The notes beneath the pieces are model-generated. The model did not search any database, was not told where the DNA came from, and was given only the letters and a program-made list of their open reading frames with translations. The position numbers were made by a program, and so were the translations under genes. Below, piece after piece: positions 15,399 to 21,237 of a stretch of DNA of 21,237 nucleotides. The stretch lies in contig CAYRMJ010000019.1 in the NCBI GenBank assembly GCA_964425415.1, positions 1-21,237 on the forward strand, in the 5' to 3' direction. The stretch is from JAADDK01 sp964425415. GTDB lineage: Archaea > Thermoplasmatota > Thermoplasmata > Thermoplasmatales > Aciduliprofundaceae. Numbering within the stretch: position 1 is the first letter of the stretch; each line of letters begins with the position of its first letter.

Positions 15399-16694
15399 TC
15401 ATCGGCTATCCTTGAGCAACTTTCTCCTGAGGTAAGGAACCCATGTTGTTTCAACGATCACGGTTATGAGAACGGTGATTACCGTGGCGCTGAGAATTAT
15501 CTCACCCCAATAAATCATCTGTGCATTATGATACTGTAATCCGAGAGCGAGGGGCACACCCGCAAGCGCAGAGGGCACAACACCCCGAGGGCCTTCCAAA
15601 GAGATGAAAAGATACTTTCTGAAATTCCATTTGGGTAGTATTGTTAAGGTTGCAACAGGACGTGCAACGAAAATTATAAAGATTGCGATCAAAGAGCCGT
15701 ATAGAATAACCTCTGGAGTAAGCATTGCAAGGTTGAGACTCGCACCTAAAAGCACAAATATGAAAGTCGTGCCAAGAGTTGAAAGAGAGTCGTTAAAGTT
15801 CATGTGCCACCTTATTGCGCTCTGCACTTCCGGAGAGTTGTCATGGAAAAAATCGTCATGATTGCCCAGCAAAATGCCTATTACGGTAGCCACCAAAAAT
15901 CCAGAGGCATTTACAACTTCGCCCACCACAAATCCTCCAAATGCCAGAGCCAGAGAGAGCATCTCCACATAAGGAGACTTCACCAATTTTATTTTTTTGA
16001 TGGACTTGTATCCAGCATAGGCAATGAGTGCGCCGATGAGCAATGACATGCCAACTTCATAGAGGAAGTACAGAACTGCTGCCGGATATAGAGTTACATA
16101 CTTAGCAATGTTTTCAACCAACTGTGCACTTGAAGCTTGCGGTATCACAAAAACCAGTGCGACGGATGTGAGCACGATTCCAAGTGGGTCGTTGAATATT
16201 GATTCTGTAACTATGACAGTTTCAATGTCTCTATCCACGCGGTACTGCTTGAAAAGCGGAATCAATGTGGCGGGATCTGTTGCAGAGACTATTGCTCCAA
16301 ATAAAAATCCCACTTCAAAAGGAGCATGAAATACGAAGGAAAAAGCAAATCCTGTTAGGAGTGCAGTGATTAAGAGACCGAGGGTGTCAAGTATGGCAAT
16401 TGTGGTGAAATTCTTGATCAACAGTGAGCGCAAAAGATGAAAGCCCTCAGCGAAAAGGATGATGAACAGTCCAAAAACCCGCACATACTCAAACAATATG
16501 AGCGCCAAATTTCTACCCACAATTCCAAATACTGGCCCTGCAAGTATTCCGAAGATTATGAGGAGCGGAATATATGATATGTTTGTTTTACGGCTTATTA
16601 AAAGTGCAATTATACCCAATATTAGAGTAACTAAAACCACATACGCTACCACATCCACCGTGGAGTGCAGCACGAAGGATATATTGAAGGACAT
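15399..16694 (-). CDS. CPA1-family cation/proton antiporter
   Basis: 431 residues, a polytopic membrane protein with about 12 hydrophobic segments spread over its length. It is predicted to exchange Na+ (or K+) for H+ across the cytoplasmic membrane. Family marks are SATDPATL (Asp140 in the TDP motif of the broken helix), ESIFNDPLG (Asn168-Asp169, the ND pair of electroneutral CPA1/NhaP members), FVARPVATL and GPRGVVPSALA near the C-terminus. There is only a short tail after the last helix (RRKLLKDSR), so no cytoplasmic regulatory domain. The start is ATG 16694, because AAAGGTGAT lies 4 nt upstream; the ATG at 16700 overlaps that site. Ion specificity cannot be told from the sequence. It is transcribed divergently from ubiX. 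Confidence 0.92.
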   Translation of the reverse strand: MSFNISFVLHSTVDVVAYVVLVTLILGIIALLISRKTNISYIPLLIIFGILAGPVFGIVGRNLALILFEYVRVFGLFIILFAEGFHLLRSLLIKNFTTIAILDTLGLLITALLTGFAFSFVFHAPFEVGFLFGAIVSATDPATLIPLFKQYRVDRDIETVIVTESIFNDPLGIVLTSVALVFVIPQASSAQLVENIAKYVTLYPAAVLYFLYEVGMSLLIGALIAYAGYKSIKKIKLVKSPYVEMLSLALAFGGFVVGEVVNASGFLVATVIGILLGNHDDFFHDNSPEVQSAIRWHMNFNDSLSTLGTTFIFVLLGASLNLAMLTPEVILYGSLIAIFIIFVARPVATLTILPKWNFRKYLFISLEGPRGVVPSALAGVPLALGLQYHNAQMIYWGEIILSATVITVLITVIVETTWVPYLRRKLLKDSR

Positions 16695-16698
16695 AGCC

Positions 16699-16707
16699 AT
16701 CACCTTT
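16699..16707 (-). promoter_or_regulatory. Ribosome binding site of the antiporter gene
   Basis: AAAGGTGAT on the minus strand, 4 nt before ATG 16694. It contains an in-frame ATG (16700) that is therefore unlikely to be the start. No convincing TATA box is visible upstream; TCATTATGTA near 16729-16738 is the best weak candidate. Confidence 0.65.
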
Positions 16708-16757
16708 CATAACGGAAAAACTTTGTGGTACATAATGATTCGCAAACATTGAAAAGG

Positions 16758-16765
16758 CTTATTTA
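16758..16765 (+). promoter_or_regulatory. TATA-like box for ubiX
   Basis: CTTATTTA is centred 25-26 nt before ATG 16787, the spacing of a leaderless transcript. A small palindrome, GTGGCACCAC (16766-16775), lies between the box and the predicted start site. This rules against the in-frame ATG at 16766. Confidence 0.5.
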
Positions 16766-16786
16766 GTGGCACCACATATTTCATTT

Positions 16787-17332
16787 ATGCGAGTCATAAT
16801 TGCAATCACCGGCGCGTCTGGGGTAATAATGGGAATCAAACTTCTTGAAAAACTTGGAGAGGAGAAATTGCTAATAATTTCAAAAAATGCGAAGAAGATA
16901 ATTGAATCTGAAACTGAATATTCGTACAGTGAGGTCATTGATATGGCCAATGCACATTATGAAAATGAAGAAATTGCAGTGGATATTGCATCTGGTACCA
17001 ATAAATTTGATGCTCTCGTCATAGTACCATGTTCAATGAACACACTCTCAAAAATTGCCTGCGGAATTGCGGATAATCTGACAACTCGTGTGGCTGCCGT
17101 GGCTTTGAAAGAGAGAAGAAAAATAATAATTGTGCCGAGGGAAACTCCATTAAATGAGATCGCTTTGAAAAACATGCTCAAATTGGCTCAAATGGGTGTG
17201 ATTATCATTCCGCCTATGCCTGCATTTTATCTAAAACCTAAGAGTGTGGTGGACATCGTTGATTATGTGGTGGGTAAGATTATGGACCATTTGGGACTGA
17301 AACACGATTTATATGAACCCTATTCACCCTGA
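16787..17332 (+). CDS. ubiX: Flavin prenyltransferase, UbiX family
   Basis: A 181-residue UbiX/Pad1-type flavoprotein. It attaches a dimethylallyl group to FMN to make prenyl-FMN, the cofactor of UbiD-type decarboxylases. Visible marks are the N-terminal FMN-binding motif ITGASGVIMG (residues 7-16), VPCSMNTLSKIACGIADNL (the conserved PCSxxTxxxIAxGxxDNL block), RRKIIIVPRETPLNEIAL and the late PPMPAFYLKPKSVVDIVD. The length is normal. ATG 16787 is preferred to 16766 because the fold starts at MRVIIAITG and a TATA-like box lies 26 nt upstream. No ubiD gene is in the window, so the partner decarboxylase must be elsewhere. Its 3' end overlaps the convergent gene by 13 bp. Confidence 0.94.
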   Translation: MRVIIAITGASGVIMGIKLLEKLGEEKLLIISKNAKKIIESETEYSYSEVIDMANAHYENEEIAVDIASGTNKFDALVIVPCSMNTLSKIACGIADNLTTRVAAVALKERRKIIIVPRETPLNEIALKNMLKLAQMGVIIIPPMPAFYLKPKSVVDIVDYVVGKIMDHLGLKHDLYEPYSP

Positions 17333-18231
17333 ACTTTTCTAACATAAAGCCACAGTACAAACACGGCGCCCACAACGATTATGAAGTAATACAAGCCGTA
17401 CAGTGGAAGCAGAATATATAATGCAAAGAGTGATAAATTTGTCGCATATCTCAACGGCTTAATCCTCTTCTGTTCATCTTTATTTTTTGTAATCAACTTT
17501 GAAATGTACACGCCTACCAAGAAAACGGCAAACAGCACGATGGGTGAATTAAACAGGTCAAATTTACTGTACTCAACCCAGCCACCAGATGTTGTGAAGT
17601 ACATGCCTAAAATCAATCTTGCAGTAAAAGCTGGAGGATAGTTCACACTTCCAAATCCTGCGATTACCTCGGTATGGCGCACATTCACAGCTCCGAAATG
17701 AAATTTCATCAATTCTGATTTGTTGCTCACAACCGCGTAGAAGGGTGCAAGAGTCAGATTTTCACTAACTGCTGGATATTTTCCTGATTGCGGCTCTCCT
17801 CGTATCACCATTCTCAAAATGATGTCATCCGTTGAAGTGACAGGTCCTATGAGTCCCTTAACATCGTTTTCGTCGTACAATATGCCCTGTTTGTCCCCAT
17901 GCAACGGTCCAGATTGCAAAATACGCACAAATCCTAAATAGCCGCATCCAAACTTGTTTTTCTCCACCACAGGCTCAAGGTCCTCTTTAAAATACTGTGA
18001 AGCCCTCGCCAAATCAATGTTTTTCACATGGTACCTCTCCCCTATTGCTTCTCTAAGCTCTTTGGCCAGCTCTCCGTGAATTATCCAAGTTATGTGTCCT
18101 CCAAAAACTCCGGCCACATCCAATATCTGAAGCTCTGCATTAACCTCAAGGGATGCTTTTTCTGTGCTTCCAAACACAGGCATTGCCACAGCGAGAATCA
18201 AAATCATTGAAACTGCAACCAAACCCCGCAT
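17320..18231 (-). CDS. Exported membrane protein of unknown function
   Basis: 303 residues, family not recognised. A signal-like segment (residues 1-21, ending PVFGS) is followed by a soluble, presumably external domain of about 200 residues. It has few Cys (one, in KFGCGYLG) and a Gly/His-containing stretch, GVFGGHITWIIHGE. After that come a membrane helix (about 229-247), a charged loop (TKNKDEQKRIK) and a long hydrophobic stretch (264-298) that fits two close helices. The ATG at 18231 has a TATA-like box 26 nt upstream (leaderless), centred in a 40-bp inverted repeat that reaches into the end of gcvPB. The 3' end overlaps ubiX by 13 bp. No enzyme motif is visible, and the function is unknown. 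Confidence 0.8.
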   Translation of the reverse strand: MRGLVAVSMILILAVAMPVFGSTEKASLEVNAELQILDVAGVFGGHITWIIHGELAKELREAIGERYHVKNIDLARASQYFKEDLEPVVEKNKFGCGYLGFVRILQSGPLHGDKQGILYDENDVKGLIGPVTSTDDIILRMVIRGEPQSGKYPAVSENLTLAPFYAVVSNKSELMKFHFGAVNVRHTEVIAGFGSVNYPPAFTARLILGMYFTTSGGWVEYSKFDLFNSPIVLFAVFLVGVYISKLITKNKDEQKRIKPLRYATNLSLFALYILLPLYGLYYFIIVVGAVFVLWLYVRKVQGE

Positions 18232-18241
18232 AAATAAAGAT

Positions 18242-18281
18242 AGATGGAAAAATTACTTAAATTTTTTCTTATTTTCCATCT
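18242..18281. repeat. 40-bp inverted repeat enclosing a TATA box and the gcvPB stop codon
   Basis: AGATGGAAAA (18242-18251) and TTTTCCATCT (18272-18281) are perfect 10-bp arms around a 20-nt AT-rich centre. The right arm is made of the last codons of gcvPB, and the stop codon (18269-18271) lies at the edge of the loop. The loop contains the TATA-like box of the 17320-18231 gene. It could be an operator, an RNA hairpin at the gcvPB 3' end, or both. Confidence 0.6.
18253..18261 (-). promoter_or_regulatory. TATA-like box for the 17320-18231 gene
   Basis: TTTAAGTAA on the minus strand, centred 26 nt before ATG 18231, as for leaderless archaeal transcripts. It sits in the centre of the 18242-18281 inverted repeat. 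Confidence 0.5.
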
Positions 18282-19684
18282 TTCCACGAGAGAACGGGCT
18301 TGCGGGCGGCCAGCACGTCGTCCACTCTCTTTATCGCCGTGTTGTGCGGAGCCTCTTCCAGCAACTGCGGATTCTCCTCTGCCTCCTTCGCAATCTGGAT
18401 CATTATATCTGCGAATCTGTCCAGCGTTTCCTTGTTCTCGCTCTCGGTGGGTTCAATCATTAGCGCTTCGTGCACGATGAGCGGGAAATAAACGGTGGGC
18501 GCGTGCACTCCGAAGTCAAGAAGCCTCTTTCCCACGTCCAGAGCCTTCGCGTTCTTGGGCTTGACAACGAACTCGTGCTTTCTCAGGTCCTTGTATGGAA
18601 GCTCATAATGGCCCTTCAATTTCTCCTTGAGGTAGTTTGCGTTTACCACTGCCCTTATTGTGTCTTCCTTCAATCCTGCACCGCCTCTTCTCTTCATGTA
18701 AGCCCATGCCTTAACTATGACTCCGAAATTTCCGTAAAATGAACGCACTTTTCCAATGGTGTGCTTCACATTGTAATCCAGATAGTACTTCTCTCCATCG
18801 TACCGCACCACGGGCACGGGCAGGAAATCAACAAGCTCGCCGCGAACTCCAACTGGCCCACTTCCCGGACCGCCGCCGCCATGCGGGGTGCTGAAGGTCT
18901 TGTGTAAATTGAGATGCACTATGTCAAAGCCCATCAATCCCGGGGAGGTTATGCCCATTATTGCATTCAAATTTGCGCCATCGTAGTAAAGCAACGCACC
19001 GTTCTTGTGCATTATCTTTGCAATCTCCAATATGTCCTCTTCAAATATGCCCAGCGTGTTTGGATTCGTGATCATGAACGCAGCCGTCGTGTCGTCCACT
19101 GCACTCTCCAGAGCCTCCAAATCAACCATGCCTCTGCTGTTTGATGGAATCTCAATGACGTTGAATCCTGCCATTGCGGCGCTTGCCGGATTGGTGCCAT
19201 GTGCTGAATCAGGTAATATAACGTTTCTCCTCTTATCCAGCTCTCCATGGAACTCGTGATACGCGCGAACCAATAGCATTCCCGTGAACTCGCCATGCGC
19301 GCCCGCCGCTGGCTGAAGGGTGAAATCGTCCATGTCCGTTATCCTCTTCAGCATCTCCTGAGTTTCATACATTATCTGCAGTGCTCCCTGCACGGTGCTT
19401 TCGTGCTGATATGGATGCAGATATGCGAACCATCTTGCAATCTCCTCGTTGAGCTTGGGGTTGTACTTCATGGTGCAGGAGCCGAGTGGATAGGTGTTGA
19501 TATCCACACCGTAGTTCATCTGCGACAATCTCGTGTAATGCCTGACAACCTGCCATTCTTCCAGATTTGGAATGTTAAGCCTATCTCTCTTCATATTCTC
19601 AGGAACATCCACCTCAACATTTTTCTCTTCCTCGCCCCTGATTTCAATCAGCAGAGGCTCATCGTAACTTGCCTGCCTGTACAT
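18269..19684 (-). CDS. gcvPB: Glycine decarboxylase (P-protein) subunit 2
   Basis: 471 residues, the PLP-binding half of the two-subunit glycine dehydrogenase (decarboxylating). With subunit 1 it decarboxylates glycine and loads the aminomethyl group onto lipoyl-GcvH. The likely PLP Schiff-base lysine is Lys262 in LNLHKTFSTPHGGGGPGSGP. Other P-protein marks are YPLGSCTMKYNPK (65-77), PDSAHGTNPASAAM (158-171), TNPNTLGIFE (206-215) and YDGANLNAIMG (234-244). The length is normal for the split form. Its ATG follows the gcvPA stop with no spacer (TGAATG), and GGAGGTG lies 6 nt upstream, so the two subunits are translationally coupled. GC content looks higher than in neighbours. GcvH, GcvT and the L-protein are not in the window. 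Confidence 0.97.
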   Translation of the reverse strand: MYRQASYDEPLLIEIRGEEEKNVEVDVPENMKRDRLNIPNLEEWQVVRHYTRLSQMNYGVDINTYPLGSCTMKYNPKLNEEIARWFAYLHPYQHESTVQGALQIMYETQEMLKRITDMDDFTLQPAAGAHGEFTGMLLVRAYHEFHGELDKRRNVILPDSAHGTNPASAAMAGFNVIEIPSNSRGMVDLEALESAVDDTTAAFMITNPNTLGIFEEDILEIAKIMHKNGALLYYDGANLNAIMGITSPGLMGFDIVHLNLHKTFSTPHGGGGPGSGPVGVRGELVDFLPVPVVRYDGEKYYLDYNVKHTIGKVRSFYGNFGVIVKAWAYMKRRGGAGLKEDTIRAVVNANYLKEKLKGHYELPYKDLRKHEFVVKPKNAKALDVGKRLLDFGVHAPTVYFPLIVHEALMIEPTESENKETLDRFADIMIQIAKEAEENPQLLEEAPHNTAIKRVDDVLAARKPVLSWKDGK

Positions 19685-21001
19685 TCAGACCACCTCCTTC
19701 AAAGCGCTCACTAACTTGTCCATATCTTCCTCCCGATGCATCTCCGTGGTAGCCAAGAGCATTGCATTTGGCACGTTTCTGTAGCAGCCAGCGTTGATTG
19801 GCAATCCCCCATGCACTCCTCTCTTCAGAAGTTTCTCGCCTATCTCGTGGGGATTTCCCGGCAATTTCACCAGAAATTCGTTGAAGTGCGGGGCGTTGAA
19901 AATGGGCGCATCAAATCCAGAGTTTTTCAATTTTTGCATCAGTTTCTTAGCATTGTCCATGTTCTTCTTCGCCAGAGCCTTCAATCCGTTGGCACCGTAG
20001 TACGCAACGAACGCAACGGTGAACAGAGCGCACAGAGCCTCGTTGGAGCATATGTTGCTGGTGGCTTTTCCTCTTCGTATGTGCTGCTCTCTTGTCTGCA
20101 GGGTCATGGTGAATGCCCTTCTCCCATCCTTATCAACGGTCTCTCCTATCAACCGTCCCGGCATCTTTCTAACGTACTCCTTCTTCGTGGCGAACACGCC
20201 CAGCAGGGGCCCTCCGAAGCTTATTGGATTGCCGAGAATCTGTCCCTCTCCTATCACTATATCCGCTCCGTACTCGCCCGGGGGCTTGAGAAGTGCCAGA
20301 GACAGAGGATTCACGCCAACCACATAAGCAGCCTTTCCCACCATATCCTTTATCTTCAGGGCGTTTTCATCAATCACGCCGAAGAAGTTGGGATTCTCAA
20401 CGTAAACCATGGCTGTGTTATCATCAATCATGCCGGATAGAGAATCCAGGTCAACCATTCCCCTGTCGTTAAGGGGGTACTTTTTCACGTTCATTCCCAG
20501 CCCGGCAATGTAGTTTTTCAGCACGCTCTCCTTCTCCCAGTGCAGGTTCTCCGGAATCAAAACATCCTTGCGGTGGTTCAGCCGATACGCCATCCTCGCA
20601 GCCTCGCCGAGAGCGGTGGAGGCATCGTACATTGACGAATTTGCCACATCCATTCCCGTGAGCTCTGCAATCACGCTCTGATACTCAAACAGTGCCTGAA
20701 GCATACCCTGAGAAATCTCTGGCTGGTAAGGGGTGTAAGAGGTGTAGAACTCTGAGCGGCCCACTATGGCCAGAACTGCGGGGGGTATGTAGTGCATATA
20801 AACTCCCGCTCCCAAAAAGCTGGGCATGGAGAAGAAATCCCTGTTTTTATCAGCAAGGTTCTTTGCATATCTGTACAGCTCGTACTCGTCCATGCTCTCA
20901 ATATCAATTTCTCCCTTTCTCACCTCTTGTGGTATGTCGCTGAAAAGCTCTTCCCATGAGCTAAGGCCCATATCCTTGATCATGCGGTCCACATCTTTCA
21001 T
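19685..21001 (-). CDS. gcvPA: Glycine decarboxylase (P-protein) subunit 1
   Basis: 438 residues from the preferred start, the N-terminal half of the split P-protein, which pairs with GcvPB. Typical segments are MGLSSWEELFSDIP near the N-terminus, GAGVYMHYIPPAV, YTSYTPYQPEISQGMLQALFEYQ-type sequence, NSSMYDASTALGEA and, late, TSNICSNEALCALF. The start is a choice. ATG 21022 gives 445 residues with no ribosome binding site. ATG 21001 (MKDVDRMIKDMG) has a TATA-like box 26 nt upstream, as at several other leaderless genes in this window, so I prefer it. GC is clearly raised: 31 G/C in the 60 bases 20221-20280, against 19 of 60 in 8161-8220. That suggests codon bias of a highly expressed gene or different ancestry. 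Confidence 0.96.
   Translation of the reverse strand: MKDVDRMIKDMGLSSWEELFSDIPQEVRKGEIDIESMDEYELYRYAKNLADKNRDFFSMPSFLGAGVYMHYIPPAVLAIVGRSEFYTSYTPYQPEISQGMLQALFEYQSVIAELTGMDVANSSMYDASTALGEAARMAYRLNHRKDVLIPENLHWEKESVLKNYIAGLGMNVKKYPLNDRGMVDLDSLSGMIDDNTAMVYVENPNFFGVIDENALKIKDMVGKAAYVVGVNPLSLALLKPPGEYGADIVIGEGQILGNPISFGGPLLGVFATKKEYVRKMPGRLIGETVDKDGRRAFTMTLQTREQHIRRGKATSNICSNEALCALFTVAFVAYYGANGLKALAKKNMDNAKKLMQKLKNSGFDAPIFNAPHFNEFLVKLPGNPHEIGEKLLKRGVHGGLPINAGCYRNVPNAMLLATTEMHREEDMDKLVSALKEVV
19691..19697 (-). promoter_or_regulatory. Ribosome binding site of gcvPB
   Basis: GGAGGTG on the minus strand inside the last codons of gcvPA, 6 nt before ATG 19684. It is the strongest Shine-Dalgarno match in the window. 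Confidence 0.75.
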
Positions 21002-21024
21002 GCGTAGGGAATCATTTTGCATAC

Positions 21025-21030
21025 CTTAAA
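21025..21030 (-). promoter_or_regulatory. TATA-like box for gcvPA
   Basis: TTTAAG on the minus strand (within GGTTTAAGG), centred 26-27 nt before ATG 21001. It supports a leaderless gcvPA transcript. The box would lie just upstream of the alternative ATG at 21022. Confidence 0.45.
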
Positions 21031-21052
21031 CCTTTTGCGAATGTAGGAAGTG

Positions 21053-21058
21053 TTAAAT
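21053..21058 (+). promoter_or_regulatory. TATA-like box for the aminotransferase gene
   Basis: TTAAAT is centred 25-26 nt before ATG 21081, fitting a leaderless transcript. It lies about 28 bp from the gcvPA box, so the two divergent promoters occupy the same 80 bp. A short TGTAG/CTACA repeat (21042-21063) flanks it. Confidence 0.45.
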
Positions 21059-21080
21059 CTACACATCTCATGCCCCATTT

Positions 21081-21237
21081 ATGATTCCTGCATCCGTTAG
21101 GTCATTGAGAATTGAATACGCAATAAGGGACGACGTCGTTCCCGCAAGGGAGTTGGAAAAGAGAGGAATAGAGGTTTTGAAGCTCAACATCGGAGACCCC
21201 ATAAAGTACGATTTCAAAACCCCGGAGCACATAAGGA
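21081..21237 (+). CDS. Class I aminotransferase, alanine-aminotransferase-like (N-terminal part)
   Basis: The first 52 residues of a PLP-dependent fold-type I aminotransferase; the gene runs off the right edge. The segment LRIEYAIRDDVVPARELEKR followed by LNIGDPIKYDF is characteristic of the archaeal alanine/aspartate-type aminotransferases, where NIGDP is the conserved N-terminal substrate-side motif. The Lys that binds PLP is outside the window, so the specificity is a family-level guess. The start at ATG 21081 has a TATA-like box 26 nt upstream and no ribosome binding site. An ATG at 21070 is out of frame and stops at once. It is divergent from gcvPA, consistent with a shared role in amino-acid catabolism. 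Confidence 0.85.
   Translation, partial: MIPASVRSLRIEYAIRDDVVPARELEKRGIEVLKLNIGDPIKYDFKTPEHIR

Noticed and set aside
19736..20440. A 234-residue open frame on the + strand inside gcvPA
   Set aside because: It is fully antisense to a firmly identified gene, its residues look random (His/Ser/Cys-rich), and it is favoured by the higher GC content there.
1..21237. Search for tRNA/rRNA genes, CRISPR arrays, transposases, integrases and attachment sites
   Set aside because: Intergenic spaces are all under about 150 bp and show no cloverleaf, regularly spaced repeats or terminal repeats, and no protein here resembles a recombinase.

Overview
The window looks like archaeal chromosome, most likely a thermophilic Thermoplasmatota of the Aciduliprofundum (DHVE2) type. 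That genus-level guess is inference. Support comes from archaea-typical families (DtdA D-aminoacyl-tRNA deacylase, UPF0282, the COG1340-type coiled-coil protein), TATA-like boxes about 26 nt before start codons with no ribosome binding site (leaderless transcripts), AGGTGAT-type ribosome binding sites at other genes, and very tight packing. The longest stretch without a gene is about 150 bp. I see no tRNA, rRNA, CRISPR array, insertion sequence or phage gene.

Layout. The left edge (1-118) holds the C-terminus of an unidentified + strand gene, which converges on a minus-strand block of three genes: a HAD phosphatase, a short-chain dehydrogenase and a giant membrane-anchored subtilisin-like protease. 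The protease contains two 100-N assembly gaps. A divergent promoter region (6577-6723) separates the protease from a + strand operon: coiled-coil protein, UPF0282 metallo-beta-lactamase-fold protein and dtdA, with overlapping stop and start codons. That operon converges, with a 6-bp overlap, on a minus-strand block of a TPR protein, thyX and an unrecognised exported membrane-anchored protein. Across a second divergent promoter lies an RNase J-like beta-CASP protein (+), followed by a secreted two-domain Ig-like protein (-), a CPA1-type cation/proton antiporter (-) and a ubiX-type flavin prenyltransferase (+). The right side holds an unrecognised exported membrane protein (-), the two-subunit glycine decarboxylase gcvPB/gcvPA (-), and the N-terminus of an alanine-aminotransferase-like gene (+).

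Biology. A huge cell-surface protease, a glycine decarboxylase and an aminotransferase fit a peptide- and amino-acid-degrading organism. Most of the rest is housekeeping: D-aminoacyl-tRNA editing, dTMP synthesis, RNA processing, prenyl-FMN synthesis and ion homeostasis. The most unexplained parts are three predicted exported proteins (11595-12830, 14502-15266, 17320-18231) and two operator-like inverted repeats (15317-15340 and 18242-18281), each placed at the promoter of one of those proteins. I found no defence or mobile system. The strongest candidates for undescribed biology are the duplicated secreted Ig-like protein with its palindrome, and the palindrome centred on a TATA box that also folds over the gcvPB stop codon.
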